64,000 nucleotides of DNA from Labia minor (Eukaryota > Arthropoda > Insecta > Dermaptera > Spongiphoridae). The translations under genes were made by a program, and so were the position numbers. This document shows, in pieces, positions 45,400-56,900 of the stretch. How positions within the stretch are numbered: position 1 is the first letter of the stretch; each line of letters opens with the position of its first letter. The stretch covers positions 13,870,225 through 13,934,224 of the forward strand of contig OY720347.1 in the NCBI GenBank assembly GCA_963082975.1. Reading direction: 5' to 3'. The notes below the pieces were generated by a model. It did no database searches. It was not told where the DNA came from and saw only the letters and a list, made by a program, of their open reading frames with translations.

Positions 45400-48300
45400 A
45401 TGGATTCCATTGACGAAGGTAAATTCTCCAAGTCCAAGTTGTTTTCAAATAATATTTTTTTTTTTCTTTTTATTAATAATCGTATTATGATTTAGCTAAA
45501 GAAAATAAATATATTATTTTAATTTTTAATTATTAATTTTTTTTATAACTATTATCTCCAATTTTTATTTATTTTTTTGCTAATAATATTGAATATATGA
45601 AAGTATATAGCTTAAGTTCTATCTATTTTTTAGTGAATTTGGCTACATCCATTCTTGAAAAATTAAACGAAAATGAAACAAGTGATAGTGAAGCTACCCA
45701 GGATATTTATTTTGAAAATTTTGGTAAGTAATTCTTAATTAAATAATAATTCTTTTCAACTACAAAAAAATATAAAATTAATAAGATATAAATTTATAAT
45801 TCGACTAAATTTATTTATTTAGAATTAATACAATTTGAAAATAGAAATATATTTTTAACAATTTTAAATTCGGTTTAAGTAATTGTAAACATTTTTCCAT
45901 TCACATTGTTTATCATAACCAGGCGGTCCTTGAACTTGTAATATAGGAAAACTTGAATTAAATTGAATCAATTATTTCGAAAAGGTAACATCTCCGATTT
46001 TTTTCAAAATTGAGAAAAAAAATTCCATTTTGTAAAATAAGCGTAATAACACCTATTTAGAGTGGAAAGGAAACAACTTCGAAGTTTTATCATTAAGAAA
46101 AAAATTCTGATAACTTTATTTATTTCGAAAAGGTAACAACACAAGCAGTTGTTTCTTTTTACGTCCCTGAGAAGTATATCGAATTAATAAAATCATAATC
46201 AAATACTAATAAATTTGTTATCTACAACATTACAACTTCCGAAATTATTGATTTTAAAAAATTTTACATAAAAACTACTATCCAAAAGAAGTTTTGGAAA
46301 GCAAATTCCAAGAGAGCAAAAGGTTTCGTTTGCTGTGAGCAGCTATAACGAGTTTATGTACAGTTCCGTCACCCCTGGAACTGTTAAGGTACGCCAATAT
46401 ATAGATAATGATATGAACCAAGAGGAATTTCATTTATTAAAGCATTTAACAAATTTCTCTTCTTTACCAAACCTGCCTATTCTTCAAAAGTGCCAATTAA
46501 TGCAAAAAAATAGTCGACATCAAAAAGGTAATTCAATATATTCCGGCAGAATATACACAATTTTACGAAGGTATATTTTTGTGGCCCACAAGTAATGAAA
46601 ATGCCGACCAAGATTTTTAAATTGTCTACAAAAATAAAAAAATAGTTCAAAATTTTATCAAAAATGACATTTGTTGCATATTATACTTGTCTATTATTAT
46701 TTTTGTAAAGTTTTTTCATATTTTTAAATAAAAAAACAAGCCAGAGTAACAAATTGTTTAACTTATTTCAATCTAACAAAGGACGTTTATTTCGAAAAGG
46801 GAATATATCAAAAAAATTTTTTTGGAATTTTCAGTACAAGACTAATTTATTAAAATAATGATTAACACAAATTAATATTACCTGAAGATATCTAAAAAGA
46901 AACACGGAAGAACTAGTTCAATAAAATTTTCAATTTTTTCAAAAATCAGTTTTTTTAGTCCCCTGAAGAATTAAATTTGTTGGAGATAATACCTTTTCGA
47001 AATAATCGATTCAATTTAAAATATAAATTTTGATTACATTTAATTTTTCAAATTTTTTGCCTTATTATAATAGGTTGTTCAATAGGTTCGCGGAACGAAA
47101 ATGAAGAAACCAATTTTTATTTGTAAAAATTTGTAAAATTGATTCAAAAGGTTCCAATAATAATCCGAATTGATTGTTTTGCTAGTATGGAAGTCAGGGC
47201 CGTTCCTAGGGTATATGCCGCCCGGGCGCGAGAATAATAAGGGTCTTCTTTCACGAATTTTTTCGTCTAATTGATTCAAAAGGTTACAATAATAATCCGA
47301 ATTGATTGTTTTGCCAGTTTGGAAGTAATCTATAAACAAAATTCCTTTTGCAACCCAAAAAACTGATGCTAACCCCTTCTTGGCTGAATTTTGTTCACGA
47401 ACTCGCTTCGGCACCGAAGAGTCGGATTCACAATACTCCTTAGCCTCCTGTTTTGATTCAGGATCATGATGGTAGATCCAAGTCTCATCCATTGATATAA
47501 ATCGACGGATATAGTCGCTTTTATTCTTCTTAAAATTCTCCCAATCGAATGTGTTTTTGCTCCATCGTTAGAGAATGCTGCACCCATTTTGCATATAGTT
47601 TTTTGAAACGGCAGCTATTACCTCTTCATTTGAAAAAATTGTTTTCCACGGAGATATTGTTTGAGGTGTGGGAAGAGCCAGAAGTCGGAGGGAGCTACAT
47701 CTGTCGAATAGGCTGGATGTTGCAACAATTCGTACTTCAATTCAGTTATTTTAGTTTGGTTTTTGCGACATCCATTTTGCATATAGTTTTTTGAAACCCA
47801 AATTAACACTCAAAATATTGCTCAATGCCTAAAGTCTCTGTTAAATTTTTTCAAGCAATGGACGATCTTCCAATACATATCTTATCGCTCCGCGAACTTA
47901 TTGAACAACCAACCTAGTATAACATTTTGGTTCTAAAAGGATTAACACTCACTTTTCCATAACTTCTGAATGATCTAAAATATTTTTCTATTTTTCAGAT
48001 AAGAACCATTTTCTATGCAAATTATGTGATAGAAAAATTTCCAAAAGCTTCCATATCAAGCATATAGAATATCATTCATATGAAGGGATTAATATTTCTT
48101 TAGAAATAAAATATCTATGTAAATATTGTCTGGATTATTTCACTTCTTTGGATAAATTTGAACATCATTTATTAGAGCATAAACGTTCAAAATTATATAA
48201 ATGCAAATTTTGCGATCAACATTTTACTGAAAAAAATAAATTAAATCTTCACAATCGAATTCATATTGACGAAAAACCATTTGAATGTAATCATTGTCAT

Positions 48301-48570
48301 AAAAAATTTCGGATGAAATATATGTTGGTTGTCCATATGAGAGTACATACAGGGGAACGTCCTTTTCAATGTGACCAATGTAAAAAAAGTTTCTCCCAAA
48401 AATCTACCTTAATTAATCATGTTAGAATTCATAGTGGTATTAAACCATACGAGTGTAAAATATGCAATAAAAAATTTAATGTTAATTCTCACCTTAAATT
48501 GCATTTAAAAAAACACAATGCACCTCCATGTTGTCCGAAATGTAATAAAGGAGATTTAAATGACAAGTAA
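45400..48570 (+). CDS. C2H2 zinc-finger protein (about six fingers)
   Basis: Three exons: 45400-45418, 45634-45723 and 47999-48570, with donors GGTAAATT and GGTAAGTA and acceptors TTTTTTAG and TTTTTCAG. Phases agree and give 226 residues. The N-terminus (MDSIDEVNLATSILEKLNEN) is acidic and unmatched. Fingers start at Cys 43, 77, 105, 133, 161 and 189. The last four are canonical C-x2-C-x12-H-x3-H with TGEKP-type linkers (IDEKPFE, TGERPFQ, SGIKPYE); the first is irregular with 11 spacing residues. The tail CCPKCNKGDLNDK has CxxC pairs but no His. Such proteins usually bind DNA in the nucleus; the target is unknown. Intron 2 (2275 bp) is inflated by two transposons. It converges with Relish. 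Confidence 0.9.
45962..47015 (+). mobile_element. TTAA-flanked TIR element with unidentified ORF
   Basis: It lies in intron 2 of the zinc-finger gene. TTAA lies at both edges (45958-45961 and 47016-47019). Reading inward, both ends start ATTGAATC(A/G)ATTATTTCG then AAAAGGTA and ATCTCC, about 34 bp of TIR with few mismatches. Two more TTTATTTCGAAAAGG motifs occur inside (46122, 46787). A + frame from about 46280 to 46525 reads KRSFGKQIPREQKVSFAVSS then YNEFMYSSVTPGTVKVRQYI, and continues one frame over as IPAEYTQFYEGIFLWPTSNE NADQDF and stop at 46620. No DDE catalytic triad was seen. Confidence 0.7.
47073..47910 (-). mobile_element. Mariner M2 copy c, rearranged composite
   Basis: Also in intron 2 of the zinc-finger gene. 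TIRs GGTTGTTCAATAGGTTCGCG and the complement at the right end are present. The interior is out of order: a segment with AATCCGAATTGATTGTTTTG appears twice (47155, 47295), separated by a foreign GC-rich scrap (GCCGCCCGGGCGCG), and C-terminal coding sequence (47618-47809) lies beyond N-terminal sequence. Readable parts include MDETWIYHHDPESKQEAKEY and SVPKRVREQNSAKKGLASVF. The right half carries the same deletion junction as the copy at 30101. It looks like two truncated copies fused or nested. Confidence 0.8.
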
Positions 48571-49645
48571 AGAAATGAAAAATTGTTAAGAAATATTTAA
48601 GATTAATCAATTGTATTATTTTTGTTCTTTACCTCTTTATTATAAAATTTATATATATATTATAAAAGTAAATATCAAGCTTTTAAAATAAAAAATTTTG
48701 ATAATTGAAATTGGTATAAAATGTTTTTATTTAATTTGGTTTGAAAAGAAAATGTATTTTAAATAAATAATTTAACCAATATCTATAAAAATCATTTAAA
48801 TAATTTTTTTACAACCAAACCCAATTATTATCTAGAGTTTAAATGTTCCACACACAAAATGGTAAAAATATAAATTAAATTAATTTAAGTGAATAGTCAG
48901 TATGTTATGGAAATATTTGGAAAAAAAGGGAAAAATATAAACATTTCATATTAGACAAAAAGTAAAATATTTTATATTTACAATGAATTGGTCAAACTTT
49001 AATTTTATATATATAAACACGAAAGATAAACATATTAATAATATTGATTGCTAAAACTAGGTAAAAAAATGTAATTCATATATATATGAATATAAAAAAA
49101 TTTCCACAAAAATAATGGCACTATGTATTTATAAATTTACTTATTATTAGTTTCAGTTTTTATTTGAAATTATATTACAATAGTAGTTGAATTATTTAAA
49201 AATAAAAATAATCATTATAAAAATAAATAAAATAATTATATACATTATTGTGTTTTAAGCTTAATTTAAACACTAATAAAAATTTTAAAAAAATGAAAAA
49301 TTTAATAAAAGAACCTTTTAAATTAAGAATAATTTAGAACTATATTCATTTAAGTAAATCTTGAATTATTCTTATGTAATAAAATCTAATAAAGGCCAGT
49401 CACAAACAAATACTAGAATATCTAAATTTTTTAAGTATTTATTTTTATAATCTAAATTACTATTTTTTTATTAATAAAAAATTAAAAATTTTTTCTAAAA
49501 AAATATTCTATCTTTTAATTATAAATTTCAATATATTTATATATATATATTTATATATATATATATATATATTAATTACAGATTAATATTTAAGAAAGTT
49601 AAACAATTTAAAAAAATATATTTTAAAAAGAAATTCATCATAAAA
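48571..49645. other. Convergent 3' flank between zinc-finger gene and Relish
   Basis: AT-rich with AATAAA-type signals for both genes (about 48690 on +; complement TTTATT at 49438-49443 for Relish) and a TA run near 49543-49572. No further gene is seen. Confidence 0.5.
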
Positions 49646-50948
49646 TTATGATTTGGTATTTTCATGCTGTTTTTCAAGCATATCATCAATAATAGCCACA
49701 CATTCTGGTTCTTCAAGAATATCAAGAAATTGCCTGAGATCATTAATTGAATATTGAGCATCCATCTATAAATAAGTTTAAATTAGATCATTGAATAATA
49801 CTATATAATAAGCATAACAAAAGTTGAAATACTTACTTCGAAATGTCTTAGAAGTATTTTAGAGGGTGTTGGCATTTCTTTAATATTATCTATTAAATAA
49901 GAATAATCCATTAAATTTGCTAATGCCATCCAACGATTAGATTTATTTAATATTTGACATAATTTTTCAACAAATTCATCATCAAATAGATTAGAAGATT
50001 TGCGGCCTTAAATAAAATATTTTTCAAAATAAATATACAATTTAATCATGTGTTATTTCAGTAAGTAAGATAAGATATTTTATGGATTCAAATGTTCCAG
50101 TGGAAATATTTTCTAGTCAGTTCTTTCTTCTTTTTTAAGTGTCCTTTGAATTTAATTGCAAAGAATATGGATGTTGATTTTTATATTAAAATATTAAAAT
50201 TAATAAATAAATCTTTTTAAGCATTATTGATTAAATAATATAAGTCATAAGTCTCCGAAATTTAGTAGGAAAATGAATTTTGTTTTTCATGTTATTTATT
50301 TATTAAAAATCTTTTGTAATAGTTTCCAAAAGATTCAGTGCGAAGATAAAAGAATAATTAAAGAAAAAAAAAAACTAAAAACGATCAAACAACAAGACAA
50401 GAAAATAATCAAATATAATTTATGGTCAAGAAACCTAAATAAATGCCAATGCGGTGTATACGAATTTTTGCATAAAACAAATTAAAGTTAAATTATTATA
50501 ATCTATAATCGACAATATCCTACTTTATGACTAGTCAGGAAGGAATTAAATGGGAAGCATGTGTAAGTGATTGTTCATTTATTAAGTTCTAATACTTACT
50601 ATTTGGAGAAGGTTGATTTGAATCAGTGCCACTACTTTTGTCTTCATTTTTTACATTCAATAATATATTCAACATCTATAAAAAAATGTATATACATTTA
50701 CGATTATTAAAATTTTAATGAATTATAGAAGAGGTAAAAAATTCTACTTCAGTATTTCCATGAGCAAGATGTATGCTATTTTCTCCAATGGATGAAGAAG
50801 ATGATTCATAATCATCTTCTCTTTCTTCTTTAATATCAATATTTTCAATTGATTTTATTGGGATATCTTCAATTATCATTTCTTTTCTACTTTCTTCTTC
50901 CACTTCATATTTATTTCGTTTTCGACAATTTTTTTGAAACCTATTAGC
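49646..50948 (-). other. Rel: Relish exons 22-25: acidic tail and death domain
   Basis: Exons are 50748-50948, 50600-50675, 49837-50006 and 49646-49765. Exon 22 is acidic and Ser-rich (DDYESSSSSIGENS), PEST-like. Exons 24-25 encode the death domain: LFDDEFVEKLCQILNKSNRW, MALANLMDYS, then NDLRQFLDILEEPECVAIID D. Reading through the exon 22 donor adds ten residues and a stop at 50715, so a shorter protein without the death domain is possible. Confidence 0.88.
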
Positions 50949-53900
50949 CTAAAAGATCATTCATATTTATAGAAATTATAAAAAGAATTTTGTCAATTGT
51001 ATTTTATGCATTGTTTACCCCATGACTTAAAAGTAATTTCACAATTTCAGTAGATTTCGATACAATTGCTTCATGAAGAGGAGTGTTTCCTTCACGATCA
51101 CAGGCATTTATATCTAGTGAAGGCTTTTTATAAAAATTTCGAAATAATTATTAATATTTCCATATTTATACAGCTTATAAAAACTTAATAAATATTATTG
51201 ATACCTGTTTTAAGAGCAATTCTATCATATCAATATGTTTCTCTTTTACAGCTAAAGCAAGTGGAGTACTTCCATGAGTTAATTCAGGTTCATTAATATT
51301 AACACCTGCTTGAATTAGTGATTCTACAGCCAAGATATTATTTCTAAAAATTGCCTCATGAAAGCAGGTCCAACCTGAAATTATGGATAAATAGATGAAT
51401 AATATTAATCAAAAGGATTTTATGATTAGAATAATTTTAAAATTTAATAGTTGTTTAAAAACCTTTTTCAGATTTTAAATTTAATTTTAGTTTATCACCA
51501 GCAGCTTTTAGTAAGCAATTCAAAGCAAAACATTTTCCATCATCATATTGCCCTGAACAGATTAAATGCAGGGGAGTTTGTGATGAGCCATTAAATGCAT
51601 TTGGATCCGCTCCAGCTTCTATCAATAATTTTAGGGCTAATATATTATTTTCTATAATTGCTACATGTAATGGTGTCTAGAAAAAATGTACATAATTATA
51701 TAAATTATTTTCTCAAAAAATTTTAATATTTAAAAAACTTACAAGTTGTTTGTTATTTTTACAATTAATTAATTCTTCAAAGTTGTTTTTATTAAATACT
51801 TTTAACATCATTTGTAACGATTCATGCATTTTGTAATTAACTGCAAGATGTAGAGCACTAAAAGGTAATTAATAAAGTAAATAAATAATAAAAAATCTTT
51901 GACAACTTCTAGAATTAAATAGAAAATATAAATAAAAAATGTACTTGTCTCCATCCTCATTATTTAAAGAAAATACTTGTTTAATCAATTTATCAAAAAT
52001 TGGTTTAGGAGGTTTTTCAACCATAATTTGTTGAAGACGAAGTCCAGCTCTTCGAACTAAAACTTCATCAGCACTCTAAAAATATAATTTAATTTAAATA
52101 TTTTTATAAATTAATATATATTAAAAATAAAGTGTAATATTGTTACCGGTTGTTTTATATTTTTATCTGATGTAGAAGTGGAGATAGATGTTGACGATGT
52201 TGAAGGTATTGATGTAATTGTACCATTTTCAACGATTTTTGTTTTAGCCTTATTTGAATCAATGAGTTTTAGCTTTGGAAATACTTTGGTAAGTTTTTCT
52301 ATTGGTATTAATTTTATAGAATTCTTAGTTTTTGGACCTTAAAAAAATTAATTTAATAATATTAATTAATTTATTAATATTTTTTTTAAATGAAAGTAGA
52401 AAATTCAAAGAAAAATAAAATTTTTACTCAAAATTTGAACTTACTGAAAGAGAATGTTTCCATTTCTAAAAAATAAATAAAAATATGTTGTATATTAACG
52501 AAAAAAAAACAATTATTAATTAAATCTATATAATTATATGTATTACTAATTATTAAATTCACTCTTAGGCATTGTCAATTTGAAAAAAAACGAAACAGTT
52601 TGTTTATATTTTCTATTAATCATTTGTCTTTTGTGAAGCTTCAAAACTTCCCTGTCTGCTAACAAAGGATATGGACTCAGAATATTAAAAAAAATTTTAT
52701 TTAATTTGATCGAAAGGAAAGAATATATATATATATAATATTAAAGAAAATGAAAAGAAGGGCAATTTTGGTGTCTACAATATGTTCCAAGATAAAAAAA
52801 AAGTTTTACAATTTGTAAATTGTAGAAATAAACCCGTAAATTTACCAAATAATTTGACGAATAATGTTGAGGCTAAATAATCAATAAAAATTTCATTAAA
52901 AGGTGTGTATGAACTTAAAAATTCACTTTATGTTTCAGATCAGTTGCAAAAATTACTGTTAACGGATATTCTGTTCAATTTGGGAAAGGTCGAGCTAGGT
53001 AAAGATTAAAAAGTAAAATTAACATCCTACAGTGATTTAAGCTCTAGAGAAAAAGGTAATAATACACTAATTTGTATTAAAATAAACTATTTCACTTAAA
53101 CTATTAAACGGATGGTCTGTGCTATTGTATTCAAACTTTCAGCTGGTTCAGGTGATAGGGTCCCTTTTCTAGGAACTTATTAAAGCGCGGAAATATTTTG
53201 AATAATTTTGTATTTTATACAATTTTTAGCCTTAATAAATTTCAAAAAAGTATTTTCCTAGCAATTTTATTAATTGGATATTATAATTAAACTAAATAAA
53301 CTTTTAACTTACCATGTTCTAATGGCAGTGATGTATTGCCCTTATTAGTATTAATATGAACACCTAAAAAATAATAAGAATTTAATAAAGAAATTATATT
53401 TTTTATTAAAAAAAAACCTAAGCTATTTCCAAATTTATTAATTATATTTTATTATTATTATATTAATAATTTATAATTGAATATACCAATAAGAATTAAT
53501 AAAATTAAAATGAATTGTTTTATTTACTATTATTTTCCAGTTAAAATAAGTTTGAAAAACTAAAATTTACTCACGTTTTGTCTTATTATTTTGGGAGGTG
53601 AGGCTATTTTTATTATCTGAAAAATAAAAATTTAAATTTTATAAATATCTAAAATATTACATTAATTAAAATAAAAATTGTATTAACGAATCAATCATCT
53701 TTCTAAATTTTTTTATTGTTGACTTCGGGTCTACCCGTTTAGCATGTTTTAAAATTTTCAATTAAATGATCATAATTTTAAATTTTGTACATATCTGAGA
53801 CTTGCATATTTTAAATATATGATTAAAATTTATATAAAAAAATAATTACATAATTCAGGTTTTAAAAAAAAATTTTAAATTAAAAATTTACTTATTATTT

Positions 53901-56900
53901 TACTATTTCAATGTTTAAAATTATTATTAAAATATTATATTAAAATAGTCTTCTTTAAAGCAACCACATCCTTTTTTAGTTTTTTAGAAGTTATTTTTTT
54001 TAAAATTAATTTATTTAAATTTATGTAAAATCTGTAAGAATATATGTATATTATTTACTTGGCAGAGAATCTTCTGTAAGGTTATTTTCATCAATAAAAA
54101 ACAGTGATTTCCGAATCGCATTTTCATCAAACTTGAATTTTTCGCTGGATTTAGACTGAAATATAATAAATTATAATAGATTTTTTAATGATATTAAAAT
54201 TGTTATAAAATATAAATTTTACCTCGAAATCTATTTCTTCACCTTGTGGAACTACAGTGTTTAAATTGACGTCTTCAGCTAAAAAAAATTAAGATTGTTT
54301 TAAGATTTAATTTTTATATATTCATTTATATATTCAAATAGAAAACTATAAGTCTGAGAACATATAAAATTTAAAATTAATAAAATGAATATACACATAT
54401 AAAAATTTTTTTAAAAGATCCAATATATTCAGAGATAGTATATAATTATATAAAATATTCAAGATATCATGTTATCTAATATGTTTACTTAGAAATTAGT
54501 AATATTTACGAATAGAATAAACTACTATAGGGGAACAAAAAGATTGTCTAATTTTATTATAAAAATAGATAACTATATATACTCCATAAGTATATATTAT
54601 TTTCAAGAAAACAACTAAAATATAAATAAAATACCATTTTATTGGTCTAATCATTAATTAATTTAAATAAAAAAATAGGTTTTATGAAAATCTTACTCAA
54701 GATATACTCTGAGATATTAACAGTTAACTAAGATCATTCAATTTAAGATGATAACTTAATTTTTAATTTTATTAAAGATTCAAATGAAAAATTTTACCAA
54801 TAGATTGAAAATTAATTTCATCTCCGTCTATGTCTACTGTTTCCATCGGAAGAATAATGTTCGTTTCTTCGAACGGTGTTAAACTTACATCTGTAAATAA
54901 TATTTAAATAATGAATCTTAGAAAGTGAATTAATTCATTCTATATTGAAAATATTATTTTTACCTTGAGATTTAAGATTATTTAAGAACTCTTGAAATTC
55001 AGCGGAATTAATTCGACATGGATTCGCAGTTATTTTTTCTAATTCTCCACTATTAAAAATTAGATGAGGTGGAGAGTTATTATCATTCAAATTTGAAATA
55101 AATGAAGGTATTTCATTAGAATACTCCATTCGTGGTCTTTTTCGTGTCCGAACTTAAAAAGAAAAGTTAATAATGTAGTCTTTTACCAATTTATTTTGTC
55201 AAATTTTTTTATGATTAGAAATAAGTAGTTACTTACGGACTTTTTCAGAAGGTTTATAGCAAAAAGAGACAGATTCACTACAATCACCATCTGTAGGCCG
55301 TTCTAATTTAATATAAACTTCTACATTTTTTTCTATATTAAGATCCTTATATGGAGGCGTTTTAAAAACAATTGCATATTGATGATGGACATCTAATTCA
55401 TTAAATCTTCCATAATCATACCATATTTCATTATCATCGTCATCTAATTCAAAAAATTTAATTTTTATATTTTCTGAAATATTATTAATAAATTTTAAGA
55501 ATTAATAAATCGAAATAATAAATTTAAATAATATTTTTTATTTATATTTATTTATATATTTATACTTACTTTTTCCAACTTTTTCAACTAATATAAAAAT
55601 TTCGTCGCCGCCTAAACAGCTTCCTATATGACGATCGATGCGACATATTTTTAACTCTCCAGTGAGTGCACTTTCTATAGAAAATACAAAAATTGATAAA
55701 TTTCAAAAAATAAATGATAAAATTTAATTAAGAATATAAATAATTTAATCTAATAAATAATGAACATCTTTTAATATTCAAAAGCAATTAAAACATTATT
55801 GAAGTTAAATTATAAAATTATTAATCTAATTGAATTAAATAAATAAATAAACTCATACTCATATTATTAATTATATCCGAATAAACGGGATCACATATTG
55901 AAATTAATTTTCCAGTTGGATCTTTTTGGAATGCTTCAAATCTCAATGTTACACTATTTAAATTCATTTTTTTAGCATCTTGTTCCGCTTGTTCACGAAT
56001 CTGAAATATTTAATAAAATTTAATATATTATTTTTTATAAAATAAATTATATAAAAAGAATTATAAGTTATTTGTATTACCTGTTTTTCTTCTTTGGTTG
56101 TTAAATAGTAATTTTGTTCTTTTGCTTCTAAATATAATCTTTTTCTCTTCTTGATTAATTCGTCCGTAATATATTTCTTTGCAGTGTGAATAATACCCAT
56201 CCCCTGAAATCTAAATTTTATTTATTATTATTTCAAATATACTAAATCAATATAATGAACATTATATATATATATATGTATAGATAGATAGATAGATAAA
56301 TGTTTTGTTTGTTTATGACAATGAAATGTTTTAAAAGTCACGCAAATTTTATTGATTAGCAGAAGGCAATTATTTTTTTCTAGAGGTTTTGATGTAAAAT
56401 TAAGTTTATTGTCAATAAACTAATAATAATTTTTATACTTAAAAAACAAAATATTTAATTTTTTAATCTAGATCAGAACTTTATTTGCTTTTATATTTTT
56501 ATTTTACTATTTTTAGAAAAAAAAATTTTATATTAATAAAAAAATGTTTTCAAGTAGTAATTAATTATCAAAAACTTACACAGCTAAATATCCTTTTTCA
56601 CGGTTTACTAAGTGATAATGAGGATCATCTTTATCCCCATCATAGTCTTCTTTCATTATAAGTCTGTGTGTGTGAGGTGTTCGCGAATTCACATCACGTT
56701 GTGCAGACCAAAGGGAACAACGAATATAAGCATCGCCATTAAAATTTTTTAGCTATAAAATAATTCGTGTACTTTAAACATATTTTGGTGGGAAGGCAGT
56801 TAATTAAAAAATATGATTTTATTCAAATACATAATAGAATATTTCAAAATCATGATTTTAATTAAAATAATCTTTTTCATTGAATATAAGTTTACCTCAA

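Noticed and set aside
47549..47794. 81-codon + strand frame in the zinc-finger intron
   Set aside because: It is antisense to mariner M2 transposase sequence.
54935..55129. 64-codon minus-strand frame as a separate gene
   Set aside because: It is exon 9 of Relish read on into the following intron.
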